The position numbers and the translations under genes were made by a program. From BS750m-G62 sp964577175 (GTDB lineage: Bacteria; Planctomycetota; Phycisphaerae; FEN-1346), in contig CAZNYC010000154.1 in the NCBI GenBank assembly GCA_964577175.1, positions 1 to 8,595 of the forward strand: DNA of 8,595 nucleotides, given 5' to 3'. The notes under the pieces were generated by a model that ran no database searches, was not told the origin of the DNA, and worked only from the letters and a program-made list of their open reading frames with translations. Positions within the stretch are counted from its first letter, which is position 1, and each line of letters opens with the position of its first letter. Below, one piece after another: positions 1-6,559 of this stretch.

Positions 1-2121
1 CATCTCGATCTCGGAAACCGTTTCGACGGTCGCCGCCGGACACGCCGCCCTGGCGTGGTACTCGGCACGGTGCGGTTGGGCCGCAGTCCATTCCCCATCG
101 TTGAATGTCCAGGCGCACGCGTCGCCGTCGGCGGTCCGACCATGCAAACGGACAGGGGCGGCCAGGAGTTCACGCCCCTGGGAAACCGCCGAGTCCCACA
201 AGCCGAAGCCGTTCATGCGATAATCGCGCAGCACCACCGATACCGTCTTGTTCCGGACCCGAATCGGCTCGTAGGGCGGGAAGACCTCCTCGGTGACCCC
301 GAGTTGGTTGTCCTCCCACGGGAAACTCGCCGCCAGGAACGCGACCGGCGCGGATTGCAGCGCTTCGCCGTCCACCGTCACCGAAGCGCGCAGCGTATAG
401 ACGCCGTCGGGAAGATCCGGGGTCTCGATGCGGTGCATCGTGCCGTCCAACGTGCCCTCGACCGACAGGATCTCCCGGCCGTCGTCATCGACCAGCCGCA
501 CGGCTGCCGTTTCGAGATGACCGTTCGCCTCCTTTGCCGACATCGTGTAGTAGATCGCGTTCTCGCTCGGCAGCCGCCAGGCGCTCAGGTAAATCGGGGC
601 AGGCGGTTCCGCCGGCACCACCTTCTTCGGATCCACGTAGCTCCAGTACCGGTTGGCCACCTCGTTCGCACTCAGGCGGTGCTCGTAGAAGCAGAGTTCG
701 TCGATGTCGAATTGCGGCGTGAAGTCGATCTCGCCCAGCAGCCCCTTTCGGCCCGTGGGAATCGCATTCTCTCCCGCGGCGAGGCGCTCGCCGTTCATGT
801 AGATCACGATCTCCTGGGCATCCCACGTGAGCGCCATGTGATGCCATCGTCCGGGATGCACCTCGACGTCCGCGTCGTGCATGCGCAGGTTGCCCTCCGC
901 ATCCTGGTAGTAGAAGGACAGGGGGCGATTTGCGCGTACCGTGTTGAAGAAGTACACCACCAGCCCCGAGGCGCGCACGATCTTCACGTTGCGGTCCGAG
1001 ATGCTGTTGACCCCCCGGGGGCGGAACCAGAACTCGAAACTACCCCCGCGCCAGTCCGCCAGCCGGAATCCCCCGATGCGGAGGTCCCCGTTGACGGCCT
1101 TTCCTTTCACGCCGGGGACGTGGTCCCCCTTGAAGGACACGTCGAACCGCTCGACGATCGCCGGATCGCTGGCCAGCAGCGCCGGCGACGCCGTCGGCCG
1201 CACATGCTCGTCCAGGTGGAACAGCAACCGCGGCTGCCGGTCCGGCTCCAGCACGTCGTCCAACGGAGGCAGGCCCTTCTCGGCGATCCGGTCGATCCAC
1301 GGCATGGGATCGAGCGGCCAGAAACGCCCCACCCGTCCGTGCACACGCACCTCGTCGATGACCCCGGCCAGGCCGGCGCCGTCCGGGGCGCCGCCGACGT
1401 GAATCGGCGCCGGTGAGACGTCCGCCTCCGTGCCCGCCGCACCGGAAGCGGGGAAGTCTGCGACCGCCGTGCCGTTCACGAAAAGCCGGTCGCGCCCGAC
1501 CGACAGATGGCCTCCGGCGAAGACCCCGGCCACGTGCGTCCATTCGCCCAGGGGAACGGCCGCCTCAGGGCTCGTATGCGCCGTCTGCTGCCGGGCGCCG
1601 CAGGATGTGGCCGACATGCCGAGGGCCCCCTCCGGCGTGACGAAAAGGGAGAAGCCGATGGCTTTGCGTTTGTTGTCCGGGCGAAAGAGGATATACGCCT
1701 TCTCCCCCGCCGCGGGGTACTTCTCCAGCCGCACCCATCCCTCCAGGGACAACGTGCGGTTGGCCCCGTGAATCGCCATGGCGTTCGGATCCAACGGTTT
1801 CGTCGGGAAACGGGCGAATCCGTCGCCGCCCACGCGCAGGCCGCCGCCGAAACGGCCTTCGGGCTCCAGCACGGCGTCCCCGGTCCGCTCGCCCGCCCCC
1901 TCGAGTTTCCCCGCTCCGCTCATCGGCGCGGCCGCGTCAAAATGGAGCAGCGCATACGTATGGGTGTCGGGGGCGTAGGGTTTCCAGAAGGCCGTGTCGG
2001 TGGCGGTCGCGACTCGCGGAGCCAGCAGGCAAACCCCCGCCGCGGCGAGGATGAAGAGGCCGTTGGCTCCCCGCGCAAACCGAGCCGACGACCGGATTCG
2101 AGGTTGGAGAGGACTTTGCAT
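1..2121 (-). CDS. Secreted double-LamG protein with DUF6067/GH123-like region, 3' end outside window
   Basis: Translating the minus strand from ATG at 2121 gives 707 uninterrupted codons to the window edge, so the protein is C-terminally incomplete. Residues 1-40 are a signal peptide: an Arg-rich start, the hydrophobic core GLFILAAAGVCLL, and likely cleavage after ATA. Residues about 53-263 form a first LamG/concanavalin-like sandwich (SLEGWVRL, GEWTHVAGVF, IDEVRVHGR). Residues about 297-493 form a second (SFEFWFRP, PGRWHHMALTWD, YMNGERLA, IDELCFYEHRLSANEV). A further beta-sandwich spans about 507-597. From about 598 the text (FPWEDNQLG, FPPYEPIRV, ELLAAPVRL) resembles the start of DUF6067, a GH123-like glycoside hydrolase family of Planctomycetota and Bacteroidota; the catalytic core would lie beyond the window. 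The likely role is binding and hydrolysis of a glycan outside the cytoplasm. LamG assignment is strong. DUF6067 is recalled from family style, not searched. The start is supported by GGAG six bases upstream. Confidence 0.85.
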   Translation of the reverse strand, partial: MQSPLQPRIRSSARFARGANGLFILAAAGVCLLAPRVATATDTAFWKPYAPDTHTYALLHFDAAAPMSGAGKLEGAGERTGDAVLEPEGRFGGGLRVGGDGFARFPTKPLDPNAMAIHGANRTLSLEGWVRLEKYPAAGEKAYILFRPDNKRKAIGFSLFVTPEGALGMSATSCGARQQTAHTSPEAAVPLGEWTHVAGVFAGGHLSVGRDRLFVNGTAVADFPASGAAGTEADVSPAPIHVGGAPDGAGLAGVIDEVRVHGRVGRFWPLDPMPWIDRIAEKGLPPLDDVLEPDRQPRLLFHLDEHVRPTASPALLASDPAIVERFDVSFKGDHVPGVKGKAVNGDLRIGGFRLADWRGGSFEFWFRPRGVNSISDRNVKIVRASGLVVYFFNTVRANRPLSFYYQDAEGNLRMHDADVEVHPGRWHHMALTWDAQEIVIYMNGERLAAGENAIPTGRKGLLGEIDFTPQFDIDELCFYEHRLSANEVANRYWSYVDPKKVVPAEPPAPIYLSAWRLPSENAIYYTMSAKEANGHLETAAVRLVDDDGREILSVEGTLDGTMHRIETPDLPDGVYTLRASVTVDGEALQSAPVAFLAASFPWEDNQLGVTEEVFPPYEPIRVRNKTVSVVLRDYRMNGFGLWDSAVSQGRELLAAPVRLHGRTADGDACAWTFNDGEWTAAQPHRAEYHARAACPAATVETVSEIEM

Positions 2122-2127
2122 TCTCAA

Positions 2128-2131
2128 CTCC
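2128..2131 (-). promoter_or_regulatory. Ribosome binding site of the double-LamG gene
   Basis: The minus strand reads GGAG, six bases, then ATG at 2121. This supports that start over the out-of-frame ATG at 2152. The signal peptide begins directly at this ATG. No convincing -35/-10 pair is visible further upstream. Confidence 0.6.
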
Positions 2132-2167
2132 AGTTTTAGTGGGATATGACATTGGGTTGTAGGAGTT

Positions 2168-2192
2168 TTATCTGGGGTTTCGTTATCTGGGG
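2168..2192. repeat. Tandem 10-base direct repeat TTATCTGGGG
   Basis: TTATCTGGGG occurs at 2168-2177 and again at 2183-2192, start to start 15 bases apart. It lies about 47-71 bases upstream of the minus-strand ATG at 2121. The position suits an operator. The second copy continues into GACACAGTCC, which resembles dispersed REP-like sequences I recall from genomes with REP-associated transposases. Neither role can be settled from one window. Confidence 0.5.
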
Positions 2193-2318
2193 ACACAGTC
2201 CATCCCGTTCGGCCCGGACATTGCACCATCATATTGCTTTGGATGCAAGAGGTCCGTGGCGAGGGTGGGCGTCCGGGGCGGCGGACGCAGGGTCGCGAGG
2301 GCGGCGCATCCCCGGGTT

Positions 2319-2495
2319 TCAATGACGCGCACCAATGGCATTGGGATAAGCATTCTCGGCGTGCCTCGTCACGAGCAACGCGGAGGTGGTGCTATCGAAC
2401 GGGGTCGCGTTTGATGAGGCGTGGCTTGGAGCGTCCGGGTCGGTAGGGGTGCGGCGGCGGGCGATCTGCAGGAGCATCTGCACGTAGAGCAGGCG
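2319..2495 (-). mobile_element. Decayed C-terminus of an IS4-type transposase
   Basis: Two minus-strand frames together resemble the C-terminal tail of IS4-family DDE transposases. One frame gives LLYVQMLLQIARRR (about 2450-2492) and later SALLVTRHAENA up to a TGA at 2319. The other gives PYRPGRSKPRLIKRDPVR (about 2395-2448) and then stops at TAG. Such tails typically read 'IA..RV..RPGR.EPR..KRRPK....LT.PRH.A', which the two pieces reproduce in order with a frameshift. No DDE catalytic domain or terminal inverted repeat is visible, so only a fossil remains. Identification is from family memory, with moderate confidence. Confidence 0.45.
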
Positions 2496-2686
2496 GCGCC
2501 CGGACGTCGTCGGACGTGACCCTGTTGGTGACGGCGTTCCAGAACCACGCGGGCCAGACGCTGACCGGCGGGCGGAAGAAAGTCGCCGCGGCGACGTTTT
2601 GGCGAAAGCGGACCGGCGCCGAGGCCGCCTGCCACGGGTTAAACCCTCCAACCCCATAGACCCTGCAAGGCCGCAATTGGACCACG

Positions 2687-2692
2687 AAGGAG
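2687..2692 (+). promoter_or_regulatory. Ribosome binding site setting a GTG start
   Basis: AAGGAG lies eight bases before GTG at 2701. This strong Shine-Dalgarno sequence and the signal peptide that follows place the start of the beta-helix gene at 2701. The in-frame start at 2599 would add 34 residues rich in Arg and Pro ahead of the export signal. Confidence 0.8.
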
Positions 2693-2700
2693 TACACGCC

Positions 2701-5511
2701 GTGTTACACATTCTTAAACGACGACGGGAAGCGATAGCGAAACCGCCCCGGCGGCGTTGGGTGGCGGCGCTGGTCATGTTCTGCGTGCTGCTCGCAGGTG
2801 GGGCGGTCGCGCGCGGCGAGGCGACGTTCCACGTAGCACCGGACGGCGACGACGCCGGCGCGGGCACGCGGGCGGCGCCGTTGGCGACGGTCCATCGGGC
2901 GCAGCGGGCGGTGCGGGCGCACCTGAAGGAGAACCCGGGCGAGGCCGTGACGGTCGTGATCCATCCGGGCACGTACCGGCTGGCGGAGCCGCTTGTGTTC
3001 ACGCCGGCGGATTCGGGGACGAAGGACGCCCCGGTCACGTACCGCGGTGGGGAGGGCGGTCGGCCCGTCCTCAGCGGCGGGATGCGGATCACCGGGTGGC
3101 GGAAGGACGGCGAGGTGTGGCGGACGACGGTCGACCCGGTGAAGCGGGGCGACCTTTTCTTCCATCAACTGTTCGTGAACGGGCGGCGGGCGACGCCGGC
3201 GCGGGCGCCGAACCGGTTCTATCTGCGGACGGCGGGTCCGGTCCGGCCGCTCGGCGACCGGCGGAAGGCCCGGCGCGACCCGTCGACGAAACAGGGCTTC
3301 CGGTTCCGCGAGGGCGATATCCGAGAGTGGCGGAACCCGGACGACGTCTACATCGAACTGTATCACTCGTGGACGACGTCGCTGCACTGGATCGAGTCGC
3401 TCGACGCGGAGCGGCGGATCGTGCGGTTCACGAACCGCACGGGCTGGCCCGTGGGGTACTGGGAGACGTTTGAGCGGTACCGGGTGCATCACTGTTTCGA
3501 GGCGCTCGACGCACCGGGCGAGTGGTATCTGGACCGGGGGACGGGCACGCTCACTTACCGGCCTCGCGAAGGCGAGACGACGGCGACGGCCGAGGTCGTG
3601 GCGCCGCGCCTGGCGGACCTCGTCCGCTTCGAGGGGAAGCCGGCCGAGGGCCGGTTCGTCGCGCACGTGCGGCTGGAGGGGCTGTCGTTTCAGCACGAGG
3701 ACTGGGACTACGAGCGGACGGAGACGATCGACGGCCAGGCCCACGCGAAGCGGCAGAACGCGGCGATCACGGCGTTCGGCCTGCGGCACGGGGCGATCGA
3801 GCGGTGCGAGGTGGCGCACGTGGGGGGGCACGCCATCCGCCTGGACGCGGGGTGCCAGAACGTGCGCATCGTCCAGTGCGAAATCCACGACTGCGGCGGG
3901 GGCGGCGTCTACGTCGGGCCGGACGCCAAGGTCGGCTACATGCCGCCGACGGACGCCCTGAAGGTGCAGCGGAACACGATCGAGAACAACTTCATCCACC
4001 ACACGTCGTACGTGCTGGGCGGGTCGATCGGGGTGTGGGTGGGGTCGGCGTCGCTGAACCGGATCCGTCACAACGAGATATCCGACTTCGATTACACGGG
4101 TATCTCGGTGGGGTGGTCCTGGAACCGGAAGCGGGACATCTTTCAGCACGGCAACGTCATCGAGTTCAACCACGTGCACCACAACGTGGGTGACATCCTG
4201 AGCGACAACGGGGGCATCTACGTGTTGGGTTACTCGCCCGGCAGCGTGATTCGCGGCAACGTGGTGCACCACATCCGGCACTACCCGTACATCAACGATT
4301 CGCGGGCCATCTACCTGGACGGGGCCGTGAGCGACTACCTCGTGGAGCGGAACCTCTCGCACCATATCGATAGTTTCGGCCTCATGATGAAGGGGCAGCG
4401 GAACGTGGTGCGGCACAATATTTTCGCGTTCTGCGGCGACAGCGGGTTGAACCGGCTGGTCGACGCGAGCCTGAAGGACGCCGAGTACGCCCCGAGCCGG
4501 CTCGAGCACAACATCGTGTACCAGGCCGACGGGGCGATGACGTCCGGGTTCCACGGCCCGCAGTGGACGCGGCTCGACCACAACCTGTACTGGAGCACGC
4601 AGGGGCGCGAGGCGGTGCGGTTTAACGACCGGTCGTCGACCGTGCGCAAGGACGCCCCGAAGGTGGACGGCGCCTCGTTCGCCCGCTGGCAGGAACTCGG
4701 GCGCGATGCGCATTCCATCGTGGCGGACCCGGCGTTCGTGGATCCGGCGGCGGGGGACTTCCGGCTGAAAGAGGGGTCGCCGGCCAAGCGGACCGGATTC
4801 AAGGCGTTCGATCACGACGAGGCGGGGCTCTATGGCGACGCGGCGTGGACGTCCCGGCCGAAGGCAATTCAGAGGGAGCCGCACGTGTACGCGCCGCCAC
4901 CGCCGTCGGGCCTGCCGGCCGAGTACGGCTTCGAGGTGTACGATGCGGGGTCCGTGCCGCTTGTCAAGGGCCGGCTCATCGACGGCGGGGAGACGGGCAT
5001 CCGCGTAACGGACGAGGCGGCGGCCGCGGGCAAGAAGTCGCTCGCGTTCACCGACGGGCCGGCCAAGCAGAGTTGGCTGCCGCATTGGACGATGCAACTG
5101 CCGCGGCACGAGCGGGGCACGGTGGCGCTGGCGTGCGACCTGATGAACGATGCGGAGGCGCCGGGCCGGGTGCGGCTGGAGTTCCGCGACTGGTCGGATC
5201 GGCCGCTGAAGGCCGGGCCCATCGTGACGGTCCAGCCGAACGGAGGCGTGCAGGCGGGCGGGAAGACGGTGGCGACGGTCCCGCCGGGCCGGTGGTTCCG
5301 GCTCGAGATCCGGTTCGCGTACGGTCCGGAGGCGGCGAAGACGTGGTCGCTGGCCGTGCGGCCCGCGGCCGGCGAGGCGACGACGGCCTCGGCGCTGCCG
5401 ATGGCCAGCCGGAAGTTCGGCACGTGCACCTGGTTCGGCGTGTCGGGGCTGAGTGACGGCAAAGGGCGCTTTTATCTCGATAACGTGACGTTGGCGGTCG
5501 AGCCGGAGTGA
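2701..5511 (+). CDS. Secreted right-handed beta-helix protein, GH141-like, with C-terminal beta-sandwich
   Basis: The 936-residue product starts at GTG 2701. Residues 1-40 are a signal peptide: a long basic start (KRRRE, PPRRRW), core VAALVMFCVLLAGG, and likely cleavage after ARG. Residues about 42-131 carry the entry module common to secreted beta-helix glycosidases and lyases (FHVAPDGDDAGAGT, HPGTYRLAEPLVFTPADSGT, PVLSGGMRITGW). Residues about 325-640 are helix coils full of N/H turns, including YTGISVGWSW (465-474), DNGGIYVLGYSPGSVIRGN (502-520) and RAIYLDG (535-541). These blocks resemble GH141, which includes alpha-L-fucosidase and xylanase members; a lyase or other glycosidase remains possible. 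A closing block (663-696, DPAFVDPAAGDFRLKEGSPA) ends the helix. Residues about 738-936 form a separate lectin-like sandwich ending GRFYLDNVTLAVEPE. It is probably exported and acts on polysaccharide, alongside the divergent LamG gene. The fold is secure; the family and substrate are inferred. Confidence 0.9.
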   Translation: MLHILKRRREAIAKPPRRRWVAALVMFCVLLAGGAVARGEATFHVAPDGDDAGAGTRAAPLATVHRAQRAVRAHLKENPGEAVTVVIHPGTYRLAEPLVFTPADSGTKDAPVTYRGGEGGRPVLSGGMRITGWRKDGEVWRTTVDPVKRGDLFFHQLFVNGRRATPARAPNRFYLRTAGPVRPLGDRRKARRDPSTKQGFRFREGDIREWRNPDDVYIELYHSWTTSLHWIESLDAERRIVRFTNRTGWPVGYWETFERYRVHHCFEALDAPGEWYLDRGTGTLTYRPREGETTATAEVVAPRLADLVRFEGKPAEGRFVAHVRLEGLSFQHEDWDYERTETIDGQAHAKRQNAAITAFGLRHGAIERCEVAHVGGHAIRLDAGCQNVRIVQCEIHDCGGGGVYVGPDAKVGYMPPTDALKVQRNTIENNFIHHTSYVLGGSIGVWVGSASLNRIRHNEISDFDYTGISVGWSWNRKRDIFQHGNVIEFNHVHHNVGDILSDNGGIYVLGYSPGSVIRGNVVHHIRHYPYINDSRAIYLDGAVSDYLVERNLSHHIDSFGLMMKGQRNVVRHNIFAFCGDSGLNRLVDASLKDAEYAPSRLEHNIVYQADGAMTSGFHGPQWTRLDHNLYWSTQGREAVRFNDRSSTVRKDAPKVDGASFARWQELGRDAHSIVADPAFVDPAAGDFRLKEGSPAKRTGFKAFDHDEAGLYGDAAWTSRPKAIQREPHVYAPPPPSGLPAEYGFEVYDAGSVPLVKGRLIDGGETGIRVTDEAAAAGKKSLAFTDGPAKQSWLPHWTMQLPRHERGTVALACDLMNDAEAPGRVRLEFRDWSDRPLKAGPIVTVQPNGGVQAGGKTVATVPPGRWFRLEIRFAYGPEAAKTWSLAVRPAAGEATTASALPMASRKFGTCTWFGVSGLSDGKGRFYLDNVTLAVEPE

Positions 5512-5537
5512 CGGGGCGAGGTCGGGAGGGTTGATCC

Positions 5538-5819
5538 ATGCGTAGTGCGGCGGTCGGCGGCGCGGTTCGAGCGATGTTCGCGGGGCTGGCCCTGGCCGTT
5601 CCGGCCGGTCCGGCGGCCGCGGATTCCGAGGAGGCGCTCTGCCGCGAGTACCTGGCGGTGGTCGAGGACGCCGTCGACCGCTTCCTCGTACGGGGCGATT
5701 CCCTCTCCGAATCCACCAACGCCGCCGCTTGGGACACCGCCGACGCCGACCTCCTCTTCCTGCCTGGTGACGACGACGCACACACCTTGACTGTTACCGG
5801 TGCGGCCGGCGGGGGATGA
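5538..5819 (+). pseudogene. Leader-bearing ORF, probably a truncated secreted protein
   Basis: The start is good: GGGAGGG at 5524-5530, seven bases, then ATG, only 26 bases after the beta-helix stop, so it probably shared that transcript. The 93-residue product begins with a signal peptide (core AMFAGLALAVPAGPAAA, cleavage near ADS). Residues 30-53 (SEEALCREYLAVVEDAVDRF) resemble the opening helix of larger secreted planctomycete proteins whose text runs 'YL.FVE..AD....G.DRYG'. After RGDS (about residue 54) the resemblance stops, and the rest is low-complexity and acidic before TGA at 5817. I infer a gene cut near 5700, with foreign sequence after it. A genuine small secreted protein is the alternative. 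No function is assigned. Confidence 0.5.
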
Positions 5820-5990
5820 ACGGACAACTTCGCCTGGGGCAGCGACTTGAGGCCAGCCCGCCGACGACGCCCAGCACCTGCCCGGTCACCCCGCTATGGG
5901 CCGGACCGAGCAGCCAGCAGATGGCCGAGGCGACGAGCGCCCGGCCCGGCCGGCAGGTTCGCCCGCATCGCCAGATGAAACACACCTGGT
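5794..5990 (-). pseudogene. C-terminal scrap of a short-chain dehydrogenase/reductase
   Basis: On the minus strand 5943-5794 reads RALVASAICWLLGPAHSG, then VTGQVLGVVGGLASSR, then reaches TAA. This matches the end of SDR oxidoreductases, normally 'VASAI.WLL.P....ITGQVLGVDGGL'; the usual Asp before GGL is Val here. The preceding part, PGVFHLAMRANLPAG (5989-5945), is in a different frame, so the piece is frameshifted as well as truncated. No Rossmann glycine motif or YxxxK active site is present in the window. It overlaps the tail of the plus-strand ORF ending at 5819. It is a non-functional relic carried in by rearrangement. Confidence 0.6.
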
Positions 5991-6076
5991 CCGTCCAGGA
6001 AGACCTTTTTCGCCATCCCGACCGGTCCGGCCTTACTGGACGCTTTGCCATCGGCCGCCCATACCCATCTCACGGT

Positions 6077-6238
6077 TCGCTGACGACGCTGCGGGAGAAT
6101 CTGATTAGGATCGGGGCGAAGGTCGTGGCGCATTCCCGGTACGTGATCTTCCGGATAGCCGAGGTGGCCGTACCCGAGAATCTCTTCCAGGCCATGATGT
6201 CGAGCAGAGAAAGTGCTTGCCGGTCTCGTTGTCGGTGA
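6077..6238 (+). mobile_element. C-terminus of an IS1380-type (DDE group 1) transposase
   Basis: The plus strand reads SLTTLRENLIRIGAKVV, then AHSRYVIFRIAEVAVPENLF, then QAM (6077-6199), before running into unrelated residues and TGA at 6236. I recognise this as the conserved C-terminal stretch of IS1380-type transposases ('SLTTLREKLIKIGAKVV.H.RYVTFQ.AEVAVP..LF..I'). The reading frame stays open upstream to 5816, but that part carries no transposase motifs, so the catalytic DDE domain is gone. No terminal inverted repeats could be identified. The element is inactive and marks an insertion/deletion event between the SDR scrap and the PEP-CTERM remnant. Confidence 0.7.
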
Positions 6239-6241
6239 TGA

Positions 6242-6520
6242 ATTCGTCAGAGAGGCTGGCGGCGGTCGTCGGCCGAAGTCATCCGGGAAATCCCGGATAC
6301 GCGGCGTGCGTACCAGTGCTTCGACCCGAATGACCTGAGTCTTGGCCAGACCCCGTCCTGGTACGAAACCATCGTCCCGGGTGTAGGCCATGTTCGGGAG
6401 GTGGACTATTGGAACGATGATCCGCCTATGACGATGAGCCTCGTCGCCGTCATCCCCGAGCCTGCCACAGTCACTTTGCTGGCCGTCGGCGGGATGGCGA
6501 TGGTTCGTCGGCGTCGCTGA
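6242..6520 (+). pseudogene. C-terminal remnant of a PEP-CTERM surface protein
   Basis: The frame ending at TGA 6518 carries a full PEP-CTERM tail: IPEPAT (6452-6469), hydrophobic VTLLAVGGMAMV, then RRRR and stop. In known systems this signal directs exported proteins to exosortase for sorting at the envelope; the short form here is typical of planctomycetes. Upstream the text is protein-like (QCFDPNDLSLGQTPSWYETI, VREVDYWNDDPP) back to about 6300. The frame is then closed by two stops at 6236-6241, with no start codon, ribosome site or signal peptide. The front has been lost, apparently at the junction with the transposase relic. The next PEP-CTERM gene starts 40 bases downstream, so the pair was probably a tandem of related genes. 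Confidence 0.75.
6281..6298. repeat. 18-base perfect palindromic hairpin
   Basis: ATCCGGGA, AA, TCCCGGAT forms an 8-base perfect inverted repeat with a 2-base spacer. There is no following T-run, so it is not a typical terminator. It lies at about the point where recognisable PEP-CTERM protein sequence begins and may mark a rearrangement junction. Confidence 0.5.
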
Positions 6521-6543
6521 TGCGGAGAAACCGAGTAAAACTC

Positions 6544-6550
6544 AAAGGAG
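6544..6550 (+). promoter_or_regulatory. Ribosome binding site of the second PEP-CTERM gene
   Basis: AAAGGAG lies nine bases before ATG at 6560. This strong site, with the signal peptide that follows, shows that the start of this now-broken gene is original. Confidence 0.75.
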
Positions 6551-6559
6551 AACTCGACC

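Larger units (their letters stand above)
2122..2700. other. Divergent intergenic region with repeat and IS relic
   Basis: This spacer of about 580 bases lies between the starts of the two divergent secreted-protein genes and must contain both promoters. I could not pick a convincing promoter on either strand. It holds a tandem TTATCTGGGG repeat (2168-2192) and a decayed IS4-like transposase tail on the minus strand (about 2319-2495). The stretch 2500-2686 has open frames on both strands but no protein I recognise. The upstream in-frame extension of the beta-helix gene (2599-2700) falls here and does not look coding. Confidence 0.6.

Noticed and set aside
55..1416. 453-codon open frame on the plus strand
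   Set aside because: It is antisense to the double-LamG gene, which has clear domains and a signal peptide; the plus frame has none.
2599..2700. ATG start 34 codons upstream for the beta-helix gene
   Set aside because: The Shine-Dalgarno AAGGAG precedes GTG 2701, and the signal peptide follows that GTG. The extension lies over IS-relic spacer and lacks export-like sequence.
2704..5781. 1025-codon open frame on the minus strand
   Set aside because: It is antisense to the beta-helix gene, extremely rich in Arg, Pro and His, and has no domain. It is a GC-driven shadow.
5048..5827. 259-codon minus-strand frame
   Set aside because: It is low-complexity Ser/Arg/Pro/Ala composition antisense to the helix gene's C-terminal domain, with no recognisable family.
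5894..6391. 165-codon minus-strand frame as a whole gene
   Set aside because: Only the short SDR-like part near 5945-5989 is meaningful; most of the frame is antisense to the transposase and PEP-CTERM relics.
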